This document shows, in pieces, positions 33,901 through 45,619 of a stretch of 64,000 bases of DNA. The DNA lies in the NCBI GenBank assembly GCA_028564705.1, contig JAPXFQ010002081.1:248001-312000 (forward strand), written 5' to 3'. Below the pieces are notes generated by a model, which was given only the letters and a program-made list of their open reading frames with translations, did not search any database and was not told the origin of the DNA. The translations under genes were made by a program, and so were the position numbers. How positions within the stretch are numbered: position 1 is the stretch's first letter; every line of letters begins with the position of its first letter. The DNA is from Apricaphanius iberus (Eukaryota; Chordata; Actinopteri; Cyprinodontiformes; Aphaniidae).

Positions 33901-34240
33901 TTGGCGCATGGTTGCTAAATACTATGCTGTCGTACCAACAGTCCTTAACCTTAGACAACAGGTTTTGAGAGACAAAGAAATAATCAGTACGTGACCTTGA
34001 CTTTTGGAGACCCGAAAAACATGAAAAATGTGACTTGGTTGGGTTTAGGCATCTCCAAATTTAAACTACATTTAAATCCTCACTTTACTGTTTTAAATGT
34101 GCAATTAAAGTCCCCACCAATGATATATGATCCCTGCATAGCTGATAAAGTGAGGAAAAGATTTTCAAAAACATTGGGATTGTATTCATTTGGACCATAC
34201 ACTAACTAGATTTAATGAAAGAGATAAGATAGTCCATTAT
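30990..34240 (-). pseudogene. L1-clade LINE copy 2: ORF2 (rest of endonuclease, RT, C-terminus)
   Basis: Downward on the minus strand: VYGPNEYNPNVFENLF and GGDFN (34200-34080), CWYDSIVFSNHAPISMNI (about 33958-33880), linker coiled text, ALIPLILKPNKPP and LSLDARQAFE (33233-32778), TRQVRPLSPMLFIFAIEPLA (about 32690), YADD at 32560-32571, GYRISPDIKN, RINIIKKSILPKCMYIFRT, and a C-terminal Cys part (CVTPVKVHQWAPDIPDNCNKC...FHCVWDCW) ending at 30990. It is broken by several frameshifts (near 33235, 33490, 32780 and 31890). The L2 insertion at 34.25-39.31 kb separates it from its start. It is related to but distinct from copy 1. Confidence 0.85.
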
Positions 34241-34469
34241 TATCCGGCCACTTATTGTGAGTATTGCGCATGCATCGGCGTCCTGATGCCTCCTGCTAAC
34301 TCCGGCTCGTTAACATGGTTTTAACTAGATTTTAATTCTTTTTTAACTGTTCGTTTTTCATTTTTTAATCATTTCTTTTGACTAGTTTTAACTGTTTTTA
34401 ACTTTTAGGGACATATTTTTTATCGGACGCGTTTTTTTAATCAGAGCACGGACCGCTGTTACTTCCACC

Positions 34470-35768
34470 ATGCCTCCACTTACCTGTAGCTCCGGGTGTG
34501 ATGGTTGTGCCAGGCTAACCAAGAAAATCCAGGAACTGGAGCACAGGATCTCCAATTTACACCTGATCCAGGACCACAAGCGCGACGTGGACATCATCTT
34601 TGGCCGAACTTTCACTGCTGCCACCAGCGCCCAGCTGGACGACACAATCCCCTGCCAACCCGGTGAAGCTGCGGAGGGGAAATCCATCGCTGGGTCTCCA
34701 GGCAGACTCGGGGAGACGAACGCCGGCGGAGGTACAACATCTATGGCAGAGGAGGAGCGCTGGTTCCAGCAGGGGGCTAAGCCAAAAGCTCCCCTCAGCT
34801 CCACTCCGGTGCCCCAGGGTGCGTGGTCGACGGTCAGGCCTGGTCGCGGTGGGGGCACCCGGAGCAGCTGTCACCGATCTCCTCCACCCGGCCTTCCGCT
34901 GTCGAACCGCTTCGGTGCCCTGGGGGACGACTTCCCTCCTCTGACAGTCCCTCCAACCGCGCCAAAGACCAACAGCTCCGCAGGACCGCCGCCCATCCCC
35001 TCCCAGCAGCCAGAGCAGCAGTCGGACTCCGGTAGCCACCTACGTCGCGCCAAATCCAGGACTACAGCCGGGACTCGCCGAGGAGTGCTTCACTACACCC
35101 CCGAATCCATGGAACGAGCCCTCGGCACCCTCTAAACACCGCTGCAGTCCCGTGGAAGCCAAGCTGCCCAACACCCAGCAGGTCCTGGATGACGAGAGGT
35201 CTTCTGCCCAGCAGCCTGCACACCATCCACCCAGCACTCTCATCATTGGAGATTCTATTATCCGGCATGCTAGGATGAGAGGAGCTGTCACCCTTTGTTT
35301 TCCCGGAGCTACAGTAAAGGATATATCTGAACAGATTCTGGACTCCATCCAACGTCACCCTACTGTGAGTAAAGTTATAATTCATGCTGGAACCAATGAC
35401 ATCCGTAAACAGCAGTCTGAGCTTTTAAAGCAGGATTTTATTCATCTTTTAATCTTTTAAAAGACAAGCCCCTTTCTGTTTTTATCTCTGGCCCCACTCC
35501 AACCATCAGCAGAGGAATAAATAGATTCAGCAGGTTACTTTCTCTCAACGCTTGGCTTTCCTCTGCTACTGTGATGCACAATATTGGTTTTATAGACAAT
35601 TTTAACATTTTCTGGGGCAGGAGTCAATTATTTGGGGCAGATGGACTATATCTTAACACAGAAGGTACACGCATTCTTACACTAAGCCTGGCATACCCTC
35701 GCCCACCCCTGTCCCCTGCACCGGCTCCAGCTGCTCCTGTCCTCTCTGCCCCATCCACAACATCCTGA
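34470..35768 (+). pseudogene. L2 ORF1: Cys cluster, coiled coil and SGNH/GDSL-like esterase
   Basis: ATG at 34470 follows a good ACC context and opens MPPLTCSSGCDGCARL, then a short coiled coil (TKKIQELEHRISNLHLIQD) and a Pro/Gly/Ser-rich linker. After a frameshift near 35125, the esterase starts at LIIGDSIIRHARMRG (block I serine), then GATVKDI and HAGTNDIRKQQSELL (GTND block). After another shift near 35450 it continues FISGPTPTISRGINRFS and ends in DGLYLNTEG. Related L2/CR1 ORF1 esterases have DGLHLN here, so the catalytic His appears to be Tyr. The role in retrotransposition may involve membranes or lipids, but this is unsettled. Confidence 0.75.
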
Positions 35769-35990
35769 TGTGCAGCTGGTCCTTGTTCCTATGAACTCAA
35801 TCCTGATTTTAACAGTAACTCACATATCGGACTTGGACCTTACCCTACTTCATTCATACCTGTTATTGTCAGCAGAGAGCGAAGAAATAATCATAAACAG
35901 AAAAAATGCAACCCAAATAATCTTAAACGGTTACTAAAAATCCCACCTACTGTAAATCATACAGTCACTCCGTCTCCAACCACTATTAAT

Positions 35991-38748
35991 ATGGCTCTTT
36001 TACATGTTCGCTCTTTGCTGAATAAAACTTTTATAATAAATGACTTGATTTTAGATAATAACCATCAGTGTTTATTTTTAACAGAGACATGGCTGAGTGC
36101 AGATGACCCTACTGTTCTTACAGAGCCCTCTCCACCTAATTTTAACTTTTCTTATTCTACGAGGAGTAGCCAGAGGGGAGGCGGAACTGCTTTTATTAGT
36201 TCATCAACTCTTTCCGCCAAACCTGTTTTATTTAATAATTTTACCACGTTTTAATACACTGCCTCTGTTTTTAGCACTCCTCAGATTTTATGTGTCACGG
36301 TTTATAGGCCTCCGAAAAGGAATGCACTTTTTATTCCAGAATTTTCAGAGTTTTTATCAATTTTACACAACTCTTCTGAAAGGAATCATTTAGCTGGTGA
36401 TTTTAATCTACAGATAGATAAGCTTTTAGATCCTTTATCAACAGATTTTTTAAATATTTTAAATTATATGGATTTTAGCCAACATTTCATGCAGCCGACT
36501 CACAACAGAGGACACACTCTGGACTTGGTCATCACGTATGGCTTGTCCACCCGTGTGTCCTCTGTTTTTGACTTGACTGTCTCTGACCACTACTGTGTTT
36601 TTTTTAATATCACCAGTCTTATCCAATCATAGACCTCTGTGAGAACTGTCAGGAAGCGTCATCTAACCCCTGAAGTGGCTGCAGGTTTTCTTGAAGTTTT
36701 TAAAAAGTTACCTGCCCCTTGTGATTTTATTGTGAATGATTTTAACAGTAGGCTTCAATCTGCTCCCGACCTGCTGGCTCCAATTAAAGTTGTAAACCCT
36801 CATTCAAAACGTACAGTACCGTGGAGAAATGCAGCCAATAGAAAATTAAAGAGGAGCTGCAGGGTGGCAGAAAGGAAATGGAGGAAAAATAAAATCACAA
36901 TAAATCATCAGATATACATAGAACATCTCAGATTATATAATAATGCTTTAAGAAATTCCAGAAATACATACTTTTCCAGAATCATCTCAGAAGATAAAAA
37001 TAATCCCAAAATTCTGTTTTCCACAATTGACAACATTCTACATCATAATTCTAATACTTTTCAGAAAACCCCCTCAAACACTCTCTGTGAGGAGTTTGCA
37101 GACCACTTCAGAAGGAAGGTAGACACCATCAGATGTAATATTTTATCCTCTCAAACTAACATGGTTTTAGACAAATCTGGGTGTCTGCCTTCACCAGAGG
37201 AAACACTGGACTGTTTTGTCCTGGTAGAAGCTGGGACCCTTGATAAAGTTTTCTCCTCAATGAGGCCCACCACAAGCGCTTTGGACCCGATTCCCACCAG
37301 GTTTTTTAAGCAATTTTGTGGTTCTTTTAAAGATGAGATTTTAAACTTTATGAATTGCTCCCTTCAGACGGGGGTTTTTCCTGCTGCCTTTAAAGCAACG
37401 GTATTGAGGCCCCTGCTGAAGAAGAGCAATTTAGATTTTAATGATTTAAACAACTACCGACCGGTATATAACTTACCATTTTTAAGCAAAGTTTTAGAAA
37501 AACTTGTTTTTATTCAACTTAATGTTTTTATTAACGCTCATAATGTCCTAGAGAAATTTCAGTCTGGTTTTAGGATGAACCAAAGCACAGAGACAGCGCT
37601 TTTAAAGATTTTAAATTATTTTAGATTAAACTATGATGCTAAAAAGGTGACAGTGTTGGTTCTTCTGGATCTAAGCGCTGCCTTTGATACAGTAGACCAC
37701 ACTATTCTTTTAACTCGTTTAAAACAGATCGGCCTCTCTGGTGCTGTTCACAAATGGTTCAGATCCTACCTCAAAGACAGGATTTTTATGGTAAGTCTGG
37801 ATACCTGTTCCTCTAAGGTCCATAAGATCACTTGTGGTGTGCCCCAGGGTTCAGTTTTTGGCCCAGTGCTTTTTAATCTGCATAGGCTCCGTCTTAGCAG
37901 TGTTTTCAGGAGACATGGAGTTAACTTTCACAGTTATGCTGATGATACACAGTTCTACATCTCCATGTCTCCTGATGACACACGGCCAATGGATGCACTT
38001 TTTAACTGCATTTTAGACATTAAATCCTGAATGGCAGAAAACTTTCTCCAGCTCAACCAGGACAAAACTGAGGCTCAGATAGAGAAACTTTTACCAAAAC
38101 TACAATCATTGTCTTTTAATCCTTCTTTACAAGTGAAGAATCTGGGTGTGATTTTTGACTCTGAGCTGACTTTTATCCCTCACATTAAAAACATCACCAA
38201 AATAGGTTTTTATCACCTAAAGAACATTGCCAGAGTCCGCCCCATTCTCTCTCTGGCCAATATGGAGACGCTAATGCATGCTTTTATCAGCAGTGGAATT
38301 GATTATTGTAATGCCCTGCTTTCTGGTGTTCCCAAAAAGACTACCTCAAGTTTACAGCTTTTACAGAATTCAGCAGCTCGTGTCCTGATGAAGACCAGGA
38401 GGCGGGAGCACATTACACCGGTCTTTGAATCACTGCATTGGCTCCCCGTATGTTTTAGAATCGATTTTAAGGTTCTTTTAATGGTTTTTAGGTGTCTTAA
38501 TGGTCTTGTGCCTTCTTATCTGTCAGAAATGCTTTTTACCGTATGAACCCTCGCGGTCTCTGCGCTCCTCTGGCAGCCGTCTCCTTGTCATCCCCAAAGT
38601 CAGGACACGGACTCATGGTGAGGCGTCTTTCCATTATTATGGCCCTCACCTCTGGAACAGGCTGCCATAGGATCTCAGGGCCACATGGAACGTTCATGTT
38701 TTTAAAAGCAGGCTCAAGACTCACCTTTTTAGCTTAGCCTTTAACTAA
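35991..38748 (+). pseudogene. L2 ORF2: endonuclease plus reverse transcriptase
   Basis: One frame holds from 35991 to 38546 with only three stops (TAA 36252, TAG 36630, TGA 38028), so it was lost by nonsense changes. Motifs in order: MALLHVRSLLNKTFIIND, FLTETWLSADD, YRPPKRN, AGDFNLQID, TLDLVI and VSDHYCVF (endonuclease); then RPLLKKSNLDFNDLNNYRPV, LVLLDLSAAFDTVDH, CGVPQGSVFGPVLFN and YADD at 37935-37946 (RT palm); then LGVIFDSELTF, DYCNALLSGVPKK and LHWLPV (C-terminus). A frameshift near 38533 leads to the last segment (EPSRSLRSSGSRLLVIPK...WNRLP-stop-DL), ending at TAA 38746-38748. Confidence 0.85.
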
Positions 38749-39310
38749 TTATTATTTATCAATATACTTTTAACCGCTCAGCATGTTTTACCTGATTTAA
38801 TTTTTAGTTTAGCTTTTTTATTATTTGTTTTACATTTATTGTTTTATACTTTATATTTTATAAACTTTTTTTAACGTATTTTAATCTTTCTTGCCAGTGT
38901 TTCCTCTCTGGGGGGGCCCCTGCATCGGGGGCGGTGGTCGGCTGTGGCTGCCTGGGTGCCCCCCAGGTAGCGCTTGGGTGGAGGTGGGGGTACCAGCCCT
39001 CCCTCCTCTGGGTGCCCTCGGTCGGAGCCTTGGCTTTTGCTGTTGATCTGCTGCTGCTGATGCAGATGGCTCCCATGATGGCATTTCCTGGCTCATCTGT
39101 ACTCAGCCCGCTTTTTGTAGCTTTTAAGTGTGTGTGTGTGTGTGTGTGAGTATGGCTGATGGGTTGGGTTGGGAGGGGGTTGTATTTGTGTTGATGATTT
39201 TATTTTTGAAGGGGGGGTTGTGGGGTTATTTTAAATCTGTAAAGCACTTTGAGTAACTTTATTTGTTTGAAAATCGCTTTATAAATAAAGTTTGATTGAT
39301 TTATTGATTG
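38749..39310 (+). repeat. L2 3' UTR and tail
   Basis: T-rich, then a GC-rich block (38900-39060), a (GT)n run at 39127-39149, AAAGCACTTTGAGTAACTTT, AATAAA near 39288 and the short GATT repeats that end the element. Confidence 0.7.
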
Positions 39311-39605
39311 ACTGGACTATCATATAGCGCCCTAATGCATCCTGAATTATGTTAGTGATCTGAAATGGTATAGTTCTATGAATAAGGATTATAACACCCC
39401 ATGAGTAATTGTTGTATGTTGCATGCATTACAGGTCCAAGCCATCTGTTTCTAATCTTTTTAGTTTCTGAATCTGTCAGATGACTCTCCTGAATAAAAAC
39501 ATTTTTTAATTTAATAATTTAATTCTATTCATGACCTGTTTCTATTTCGTAAGTTTTTAAGACCCCTGACATTCCAGCTCGTTCTTTTTAAATCAACAAT
39601 TTTAT
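39311..39605 (-). pseudogene. L1-clade LINE copy 2: N-terminal endonuclease part of ORF2
   Basis: The minus strand reads SWNVRGLKNLRNRNR, then after a frame break FIQESHLTDSETKKIRNRW, WGVIILIHRTIPF and ALGRYMIVQS, where the L2 insertion begins. It pairs with the endonuclease remainder at 34080-34240. Frameshifts are present near 39520. Confidence 0.7.
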
Positions 39606-40003
39606 GTTCTTTATTTTCCATGCATATACGAAAAGTAACGTGACCTGGCTCAAATTAATGTCTGTGTGTCCTGAACATGCGAACATTAACACCACAAAAC
39701 ATACATTCACAAACAAAAAAACATAAAACTTCCCCATCCCTTACTCAAAATAAAAGAGTATGGGGGCTAATACCAATCCACTAAAGAGAGGAGTGACTAA
39801 ACTATACAAGCAGCAAAAACCAAAAACAGAGCAGCATCCGCCCAACCCGTATCCTAAATTAAAAAAAATATACTTTTAACGAAAGATGTCCACCAGAGAC
39901 AGGTAGTAGTGTTACAAAAAAAACAAAAAACGTTATACCAAAAGTAGAACTCTGAGATGTTTGATATTTTCACTTTTAGAGTGATTAAATCTCACCACAG
40001 CCT
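39606..40003 (-). other. Inter-ORF region of L1 copy 2
   Basis: Non-coding A-rich DNA between the ORF1 stop (40004) and the ORF2 start (about 39600). Confidence 0.45.
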
Positions 40004-40827
40004 TCAGGCAATTTTCTGGTAGAACTCTTCTGCTTCGCGAGGCGTCGCAAACAGTTGCATTTTACTATCATGTAAGATTCTCATCTTGCAGGGCTCAATC
40101 TGAAATCCACGATAGAGCCCTTTCTTGACAAATTTCTTCCTTACCGCGTTAAATTCGTTGCGTTGACGCAGAGTCTAAGAGGATAGATCCGGGACAAACA
40201 GGAGCTTGTTTCCTTCGTGCTCGAAATTGAGTTTCCTTCCGGTGTTAACAACAAACTCCCTGTCCTGAAGCTTGAGAAAGCGAATTATTACCCCTCTGTT
40301 TAGTGCGGTCCCAAAACACTTGAGAATGAAGGTCCTATCACAACAGTTCAACCATCTCTGCAGCATTTGCTCCACATATTCCAACAAGGGCTGGTTCATT
40401 TCTGCTTTTTCACGTAAACCAAATAAGGTTCTTGCGGCGTCCCCTGTTTTCTAACTCGTCTGTCTTTGATTCCAAAGAAGTGATGCGCGTTATAGCGGTA
40501 GCCAGATCATCTTCCAGGGACTCTATACGCTCTTCCGGCTCAGTGACACGTGTTTTATTTGATTCAACTGTGTTCCTCACCTCAATCATACTCTACTCCA
40601 GAGCGCTGATGGAATTGCTCATATCTCCCAGATAAGAATATGTGGTATCAAACTTACGACCAAAATCAGATCGGAGGGCTCTTAGCTCCATTAGCACATT
40701 AGCCATATCTGCCACACTCTCTGTAGCTTCATCATGCTCCTTCACAGGTTGTGGGCCCCCTTTTGGCTTTGAAGACGCTCGAGTCTTCACAAAACTGTGG
40801 CCGTTGCCGTTTGCTGTTGTCTGTCAT
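40004..40827 (-). pseudogene. L1-clade LINE copy 2: ORF1 RNA-binding protein
   Basis: A likely ATG at 40827 (MTDNSKRQRPQF) is one frame away from the 40790 frame (MKTRASSKPKGGPQPVKE). A coiled coil follows (SVADMANVLMELRALRSDFG...LEERIESLEDDLATAITRI), then ENRGRRKN, an RRM-like part (MNQPLLEYVEQMLQRW, ALNRGVIIRFLKLQDRE) and a C-terminal domain (GNKLLFVPDLSS...RGFQIEPCKMRIL...FYQKIA) ending at 40004. It has the same coiled coil-RRM-CTD plan as ORF1 of copy 1, with at least two frame breaks and a premature stop near 40593. Confidence 0.75.
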
Positions 40828-40919
40828 ATTCCAGTGATACTCTTCTACTTTTAGTCTATAGAATGAAAAAGTTTTTGGCGAAACGGTTTCATAGTAATGA
40901 CGTTGTTTAGGTCTTTAAT

Positions 40920-41576
40920 TGTGGCAGAATTTGTAATTATTTAATGGTTTATTGCAAAGACCAGAAATGCTATAACTTAATGTAATTCAGTGTGTCAGTA
41001 ATGGCTGACTGTATCTGAAGCTCAGTAGAGAGACACGCCATTAAGGGAGGACTGCTCTATTTTTCTGTGATGTAGCTAATGAGTAGATTGAGTTGTGAAA
41101 TTAGATGTTATTTTGTTAAAACAATTGAAATATTCAGGTTAAACTGGTTAAGTATAAAAATATATTCATATGTTGAATAAAAAGAGTAAAATGGTTAAAA
41201 GCTGTTAAAAAGAGCTAAAAAATAAGTTCATCTTTTGTTTATTAAATCTAAAAAGGTCTTAACGAGGCATGGTATTTACATTAAGTATTTTTTTTCAAAG
41301 ATGTTAATTAATAATTTATGGATTTAAAGCCATCTGTGGAGATTTTGTATTTCAGATTCACAATTGTGCATGCTAAGGACTTTCTGTCCTGTTTAGAGTG
41401 ATATGAACAATTTTGTGAATATGACTGAATTTAAAATATTTCTGTTACTTTGAGATACCTGAAGGATTGTGTAGGAAATTTGTGTTCTTAGATATCTTCT
41501 AAATAATAAATCTTCTTCTTGAATGCTAAAAGGAGCTCAACGTGTGTGTCTCATTTTTCTGGGTCACAGTGCCACA
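40920..41576 (+). repeat. Possible solo LTR, 657 bp
   Basis: It starts TGTGGCA and ends TGCCACA, a perfect 7-bp inverted pair with TG...CA ends. AATAAA lies about 70 bp before the end (near 41508). No flanking target duplication is obvious, and no internal region follows, so the call is tentative. Confidence 0.35.
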
Positions 41577-41899
41577 CGTTGAGAGAACAACAATTAAGTT
41601 GCCCTCAGCCATCCCAGGTTGACCGGTAACACTTACATCAGCGCTGTTAAATTACACTAAACAACAACACTGTTATAACTTGCACATTGCTTTTTAACAG
41701 ACTGGATATAATAAATTATTGAAAAATTGCATGCCTACTTTTTAATTGCACTGCTCAATGCACAATCTGTACTTTTCTAAATATAGTTAATTACTTTAAC
41801 TATACAGTACCCTGCTTTTGTAACTGCTTTTATTTTTAATTATATCCGTTTTGGTCCTCATATTAAGTGTCGCTTTGTTTGACAAAAAAAAAGTAATGA
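41577..41899. other. No gene seen
   Basis: AT-rich DNA without a coding frame. Confidence 0.3.
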
Positions 41900-41989
41900 C
41901 TCTTGCTCATTTATTTAGATTTATTTTTAGACACACTCTGTCTTTGCCGATATTTGCCCTCTCTCACCTTCTCAAAGCTTGTGCAGATA

Positions 41990-42600
41990 CATCAGACTCA
42001 TAAAAAACGTCTCTATGGAGGGTACAGTACAATGCAAAGAAGAGTGTTGTGCTGGTTTGTAGGACTAAGGAAGATCAGAAGCTGCACTTCCCTATGTTTT
42101 AACTGTCAGGGCAATGTATCTGTGTATCTAACTTTACAACATATCTCGGGCACATCATTACTGACAAGATGGAAGATAATGCTGACATGTACAGGCAAAG
42201 ACGAATGCTGTATGTCCAGGCGAAAATGTTAGTCAGGAAATTAGATTATTGCTCTGATGATGTGAAAGTGCATTTGTTTCGTGCTTACTTCACCCCTATG
42301 TATACAGCCCCATTATGGGCCAACTACACAAAGGTGACCATGCGCAAACTGCAGGTAGCATATAACGATTGTCTGATAGTGCTGAAGCAGCCCAGAGGCA
42401 GCAGTGCAAGTAAGCTTTTTTGTGACTTGAGGCTAAGTTGTTTACAGGCCCTCTTGAGAAACCTAATGTTTAAGTTAATGTGTCGACTTGATGAGTCACA
42501 AAACTGCATCACAAGGCTCACAAGTCCCAGGTGTAGCTCGGTCCGATGTCAATCACATCTATGGAACCATTGGTATCAGTGCCTTTTAAGACTGTTGTGA
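41990..42600 (+). pseudogene. Non-LTR retrotransposon RT C-terminal fragment
   Basis: In shifting frames the plus strand reads KSVVLVCRTKEDQKL, TTYLGHIITDKMED, then in one frame (42169-42600) MEDNADMYRQRRMLYVQAKM, LVRKLDYCSDDVKVHLFRAY, TPMYTAPLWANYTK and KQPRGSSASKLFCDLRLS. YLGH plus the NDYR/SAS block is the post-palm region of Jockey-superfamily LINEs. It is 5' truncated and frameshifted. The exact clade is not known. Confidence 0.6.
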
Positions 42601-43120
42601 AAAAGCGTGTACTATATATGTTTACGTAAGTGTTTTTTTTATTTTTTATTTTTATATGTTGTATGTCCTACTATTGGGCCTAGAGCCAGTAATAAAGTTT
42701 ATATATCTGAAGAAGCCAGTACAATGGAAGTTTTTTGGTTACCCTTATTACATGGTGCAGATGTGCAGATATTTTCACCTTTATAAACAGAGTTAACGTA
42801 ACTGAACTAATCCAAAAAAAAGATTCCTATGAGATCTGAGCATTATCTCAGACCTGGACACTGTACCCAATTTCAAATTCATGGACAAAGCTCAAATCAA
42901 GCCCTGACTGACTGAGTCTTTAAAAAAACATAACATAATCTGCTAAAATGCTTCAGCATCCCCACAGAAAGAAAATAATGACTTTATGTGATAGTGTAAT
43001 GGAGTGATTTATATTTATACCTCTCTGCGTTCCCATGTTTTAGCAGGTTCATTGTCATGCATGTGTCATTTTCACAGTCTTCATGTCTCCCTTGTTCTGG
43101 CTTTTTTTGCTAAATAACAT
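42601..43120. other. No gene seen
   Basis: AT-rich; probably the LINE 3' UTR followed by unique sequence. Confidence 0.3.
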
Positions 43121-43701
43121 CATTAAAGAGTCCATTTGCCATCATCTCTTCTCTGCCTCTGGGTCCATCACATCACAACATGACAGTATGAACCGACCAC
43201 AAAGACCCAACAGAGAACCCTCCCCTGGCTCTGGAAACATCCTATGTAGGCTTAAGGTTGTTAATCTATCCCTCCAGAGTGGGTCCACTGAGGAATGATG
43301 TGGTCCAGCACTTCTTCCCGCATTTCTCCGTCCGTTTACAGTACAGTTGTTGCCAGTGCTGTCCAAGCCCCTCAGCAGCTGGTCCAGTCTCTTGTCTCTG
43401 TTCCTTGCTGAGTGGTCCAGTCTTGTGCTTTGGTCCCAACGCCCTGTCACTCTCTAATTGCTGTTTGCTTTCTAGTTGCTGTGCCAGTGCCCCGTCACTC
43501 TAGTCCCGGTTCCGTGTCAGCTACTTCCAAGGGGATCAAGGTCAATTCACCTCAGTTCCAAGTGTTTTCTGTGGCTTCCTGGCTGACACGCAGCACTTCT
43601 CCAGCTTCCTGCATTTCCTTATGAGTCCCTAGCTCATTAAAAAGCTGGTCTGCCATCATCTCCTCTTTGCATCTGGATCCATCATATCACAACATGACAG
43701 G
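43121..43701 (+). repeat. Remnant of an LTR element: two 66-bp direct repeats 515 bp apart
   Basis: 43121-43186 and 43636-43701 both read CATTAAA(G/A)AG...GCCATCATCTC(T/C)TCT...CATCACAACATGACAG with about 85% identity. CATTAAA about 60 bp before a TGACA(G) end resembles the R-U5 end of fish Gypsy LTRs, and ATGAACCGACC after the first copy resembles a leader/gag start. Between them the sequence is rich in GGTCC and CCAGTC words typical of such LTRs. It would be a collapsed or truncated copy. Confidence 0.45.
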
Positions 43702-43769
43702 GAGCTCAAGTGGGTATAGAAATCTCCATAATAATTTTTAAAATATGCGTGGAAATACAGCTAATCATA

Positions 43770-45277
43770 CACTGGTGCAAAAAAAAGTTCTTCTACTTAA
43801 AATATTGAGCCTGTAATTTTTATCATAGGTACACCTCAACTATGAGAGACAAAATGAAAAAGATAATCCATAAAATCATATGGTCTGATTTTTAAATGAA
43901 TTTATTTGCAAATTATGATTAAAAAAAGTAAGTATTTGGTCAAAAACAAAAGCTCATCTCAATATTTTGTTATATACCCTGTTTTGGAACAATTGGAAAG
44001 TCTTGACAAGGTTTTCACACAATGTTGCTGGTATTTTGGCACTTTCCTCCATGCAGATCTCCTCTACAGCAGTTTTGAGGCTGTTACTGGGCAACACAGA
44101 GTTTGAACTGCTTCCAAAGATTTTCTATGGGGCTGAGATCTGGAGACTGGCTAGGCCACTCCAGAACCTTGAAAGGCTTATTTCGAAGCCACTTCTTATT
44201 TATCTGAGTGTAGTGTTTGGGGTCATTGTCATGCTAAAAGACCTTTGCTTATGGAACGAGGTTATCATTCAAAATGTCACATGGCCATATTCATTCCTTC
44301 CTTTTAATTCATCTTGCTGCCTTTGCAGGAAAACAGCCCCATGGCATAATGTTTCTACCCCCAGACTATGCTTCACAGTAGGTATGGTGTTTAGGATGCA
44401 ACTTAGCATTCGTTCTCCTGCAAACACAACAAGTAGATTTTTCACCAAAAAGTAATTTTTTGCTTACATCTGACATCATGTAGGACATTATCCCAGTCCT
44501 CTTCTGCATCTTCCAAATGCTCTCTAGCAAGATTCAGATGGGCCTGGATATGTACTGGTCTAAGCCTGCGACATGTCTAGCACTGCAGGATTTGAGTCCC
44601 TGGCAAAGAAGTGTGAGACTGATGGTAACCTTTGTTACTTTGGTCCCAGCTCTCTGCAGGTCAATCATCAGCCACTCCCCGGGTGGTTCTGGGATTTTTG
44701 CTCACCGTTCTTGTGATCACTTTCTTGTGATCCCGCGGTGAGATCTTACATGGAGCCCCAGATCGAGGGAGATTACCAGTGGTCTTGTATGACTTAGATT
44801 TTCTAATAACTGGTCCAACCATTGAATTCTTCTCACCAAGCTGCTTATCTGTTGAAAATTCAGTCTTCTCTGCCCACAATTTATTTTTGTGTCTTTTGAC
44901 ATCTCTGTGCTTGGCTGTAGTGGAGTTTAGAGTGTGACTGTTTGAGGTTATGGACAGATGCCTTTTATACTGATGAGTTCAAACAGGTGTCATTAATACG
45001 AGGTAACGAGTAGAGGACAGATGAGACTCTTACAGAAAAGTTAGAAGTCTGTGAGAATCAGAAATCGTTTTTGTTTGCATGTGACCAAATACTTATTTTC
45101 ACCATATATTCTAAAAGAAATGTTCAAATCAGACCATGGGACATTCTGGATTTTTGTCTCATAGTTGAGGTGTACATATGATGAAAATTACAGCTCTATC
45201 TCATCTTTTTAAGTGGGAGAACTTGCACAATTGGTGGCTGACTAAATGCTTTTTTGGCCCACTTTTTTGCCCCACTG
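43770..45277 (-). mobile_element. Degenerate Tc1-like transposon, 1.5 kb
   Basis: TA flanks both ends (43768-43769 and 45278-45279). The ends CACTGGTGCAAAAAAA and, inverted, CAGTGGGGCAAAAAAG are related, and a second conserved inner block GTACACCTCAACTATGAGA occurs near both ends (43829 and 45172). This is the length and plan of a full Tc1 element. Confidence 0.8.
43960..44879 (-). pseudogene. Decayed Tc1-like transposase
   Basis: The N-terminal part (44879 downward) reads [20 protein letters not shown] and [11 protein letters not shown], the bipartite DNA-binding region. Further down, frames encode the Asp region (EDAEEDWDNVL) and, near 44140-44080, the [12 protein letters not shown] equivalent (the plus strand shows GGGGCTGAGATCTGGAGACTGG). 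Many frameshifts and stops separate the blocks, so it cannot encode an active enzyme. Confidence 0.7.
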
Positions 45278-45279
45278 TA

Positions 45280-45619
45280 AATGCTTCATAAAGTGTTTTG
45301 TACTGTTTAGGGAGAGTTGAGGTTTTGATAAAGCTGAAGCAGAAAGGTGACGGGGAGAATTTACATTGATACCGGCTGCAGCTTTGCCAGAAGCAAGGGA
45401 GATAATTGCTTTGATACGGGCTGTAGCTTCGGCATCTGGGACATCGGAAACCTGTGAGTGATAGCAGATTTTGTCAGGTCGCCAAGAGGAATGAAGCTGC
45501 GATCAGGGCTGTTATTGCCTTCCACACGTGGTTTGGAGCATTCAAGTCGGCATGTGATTGAATGGAGAAGCCTTTGTGAGCCTGCAATATTGGGGGGAAG
45601 AAGGCTTGTAGCTGGAGGT
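45280..45619. other. No gene seen
   Basis: It contains a short local repeat, GAT(T/A)...GATACGGGCTG(C/T)AGCTT(C/T)G (45368 and 45415), and no coding frame. Confidence 0.3.

Larger units (their letters stand above)
34250..39310 (+). mobile_element. Near full-length L2-clade LINE inserted in L1 copy 2
   Basis: It has a 5' UTR, ORF1 with an esterase domain, ORF2 with endonuclease and RT, and a 3' UTR ending TTTATAAATAAAGTTTGATT plus (ATTG)n-type repeats, the L2 tail of fish. L1 endonuclease sequence flanks it on both sides on the opposite strand. I could not define a target duplication by eye. Confidence 0.85.
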
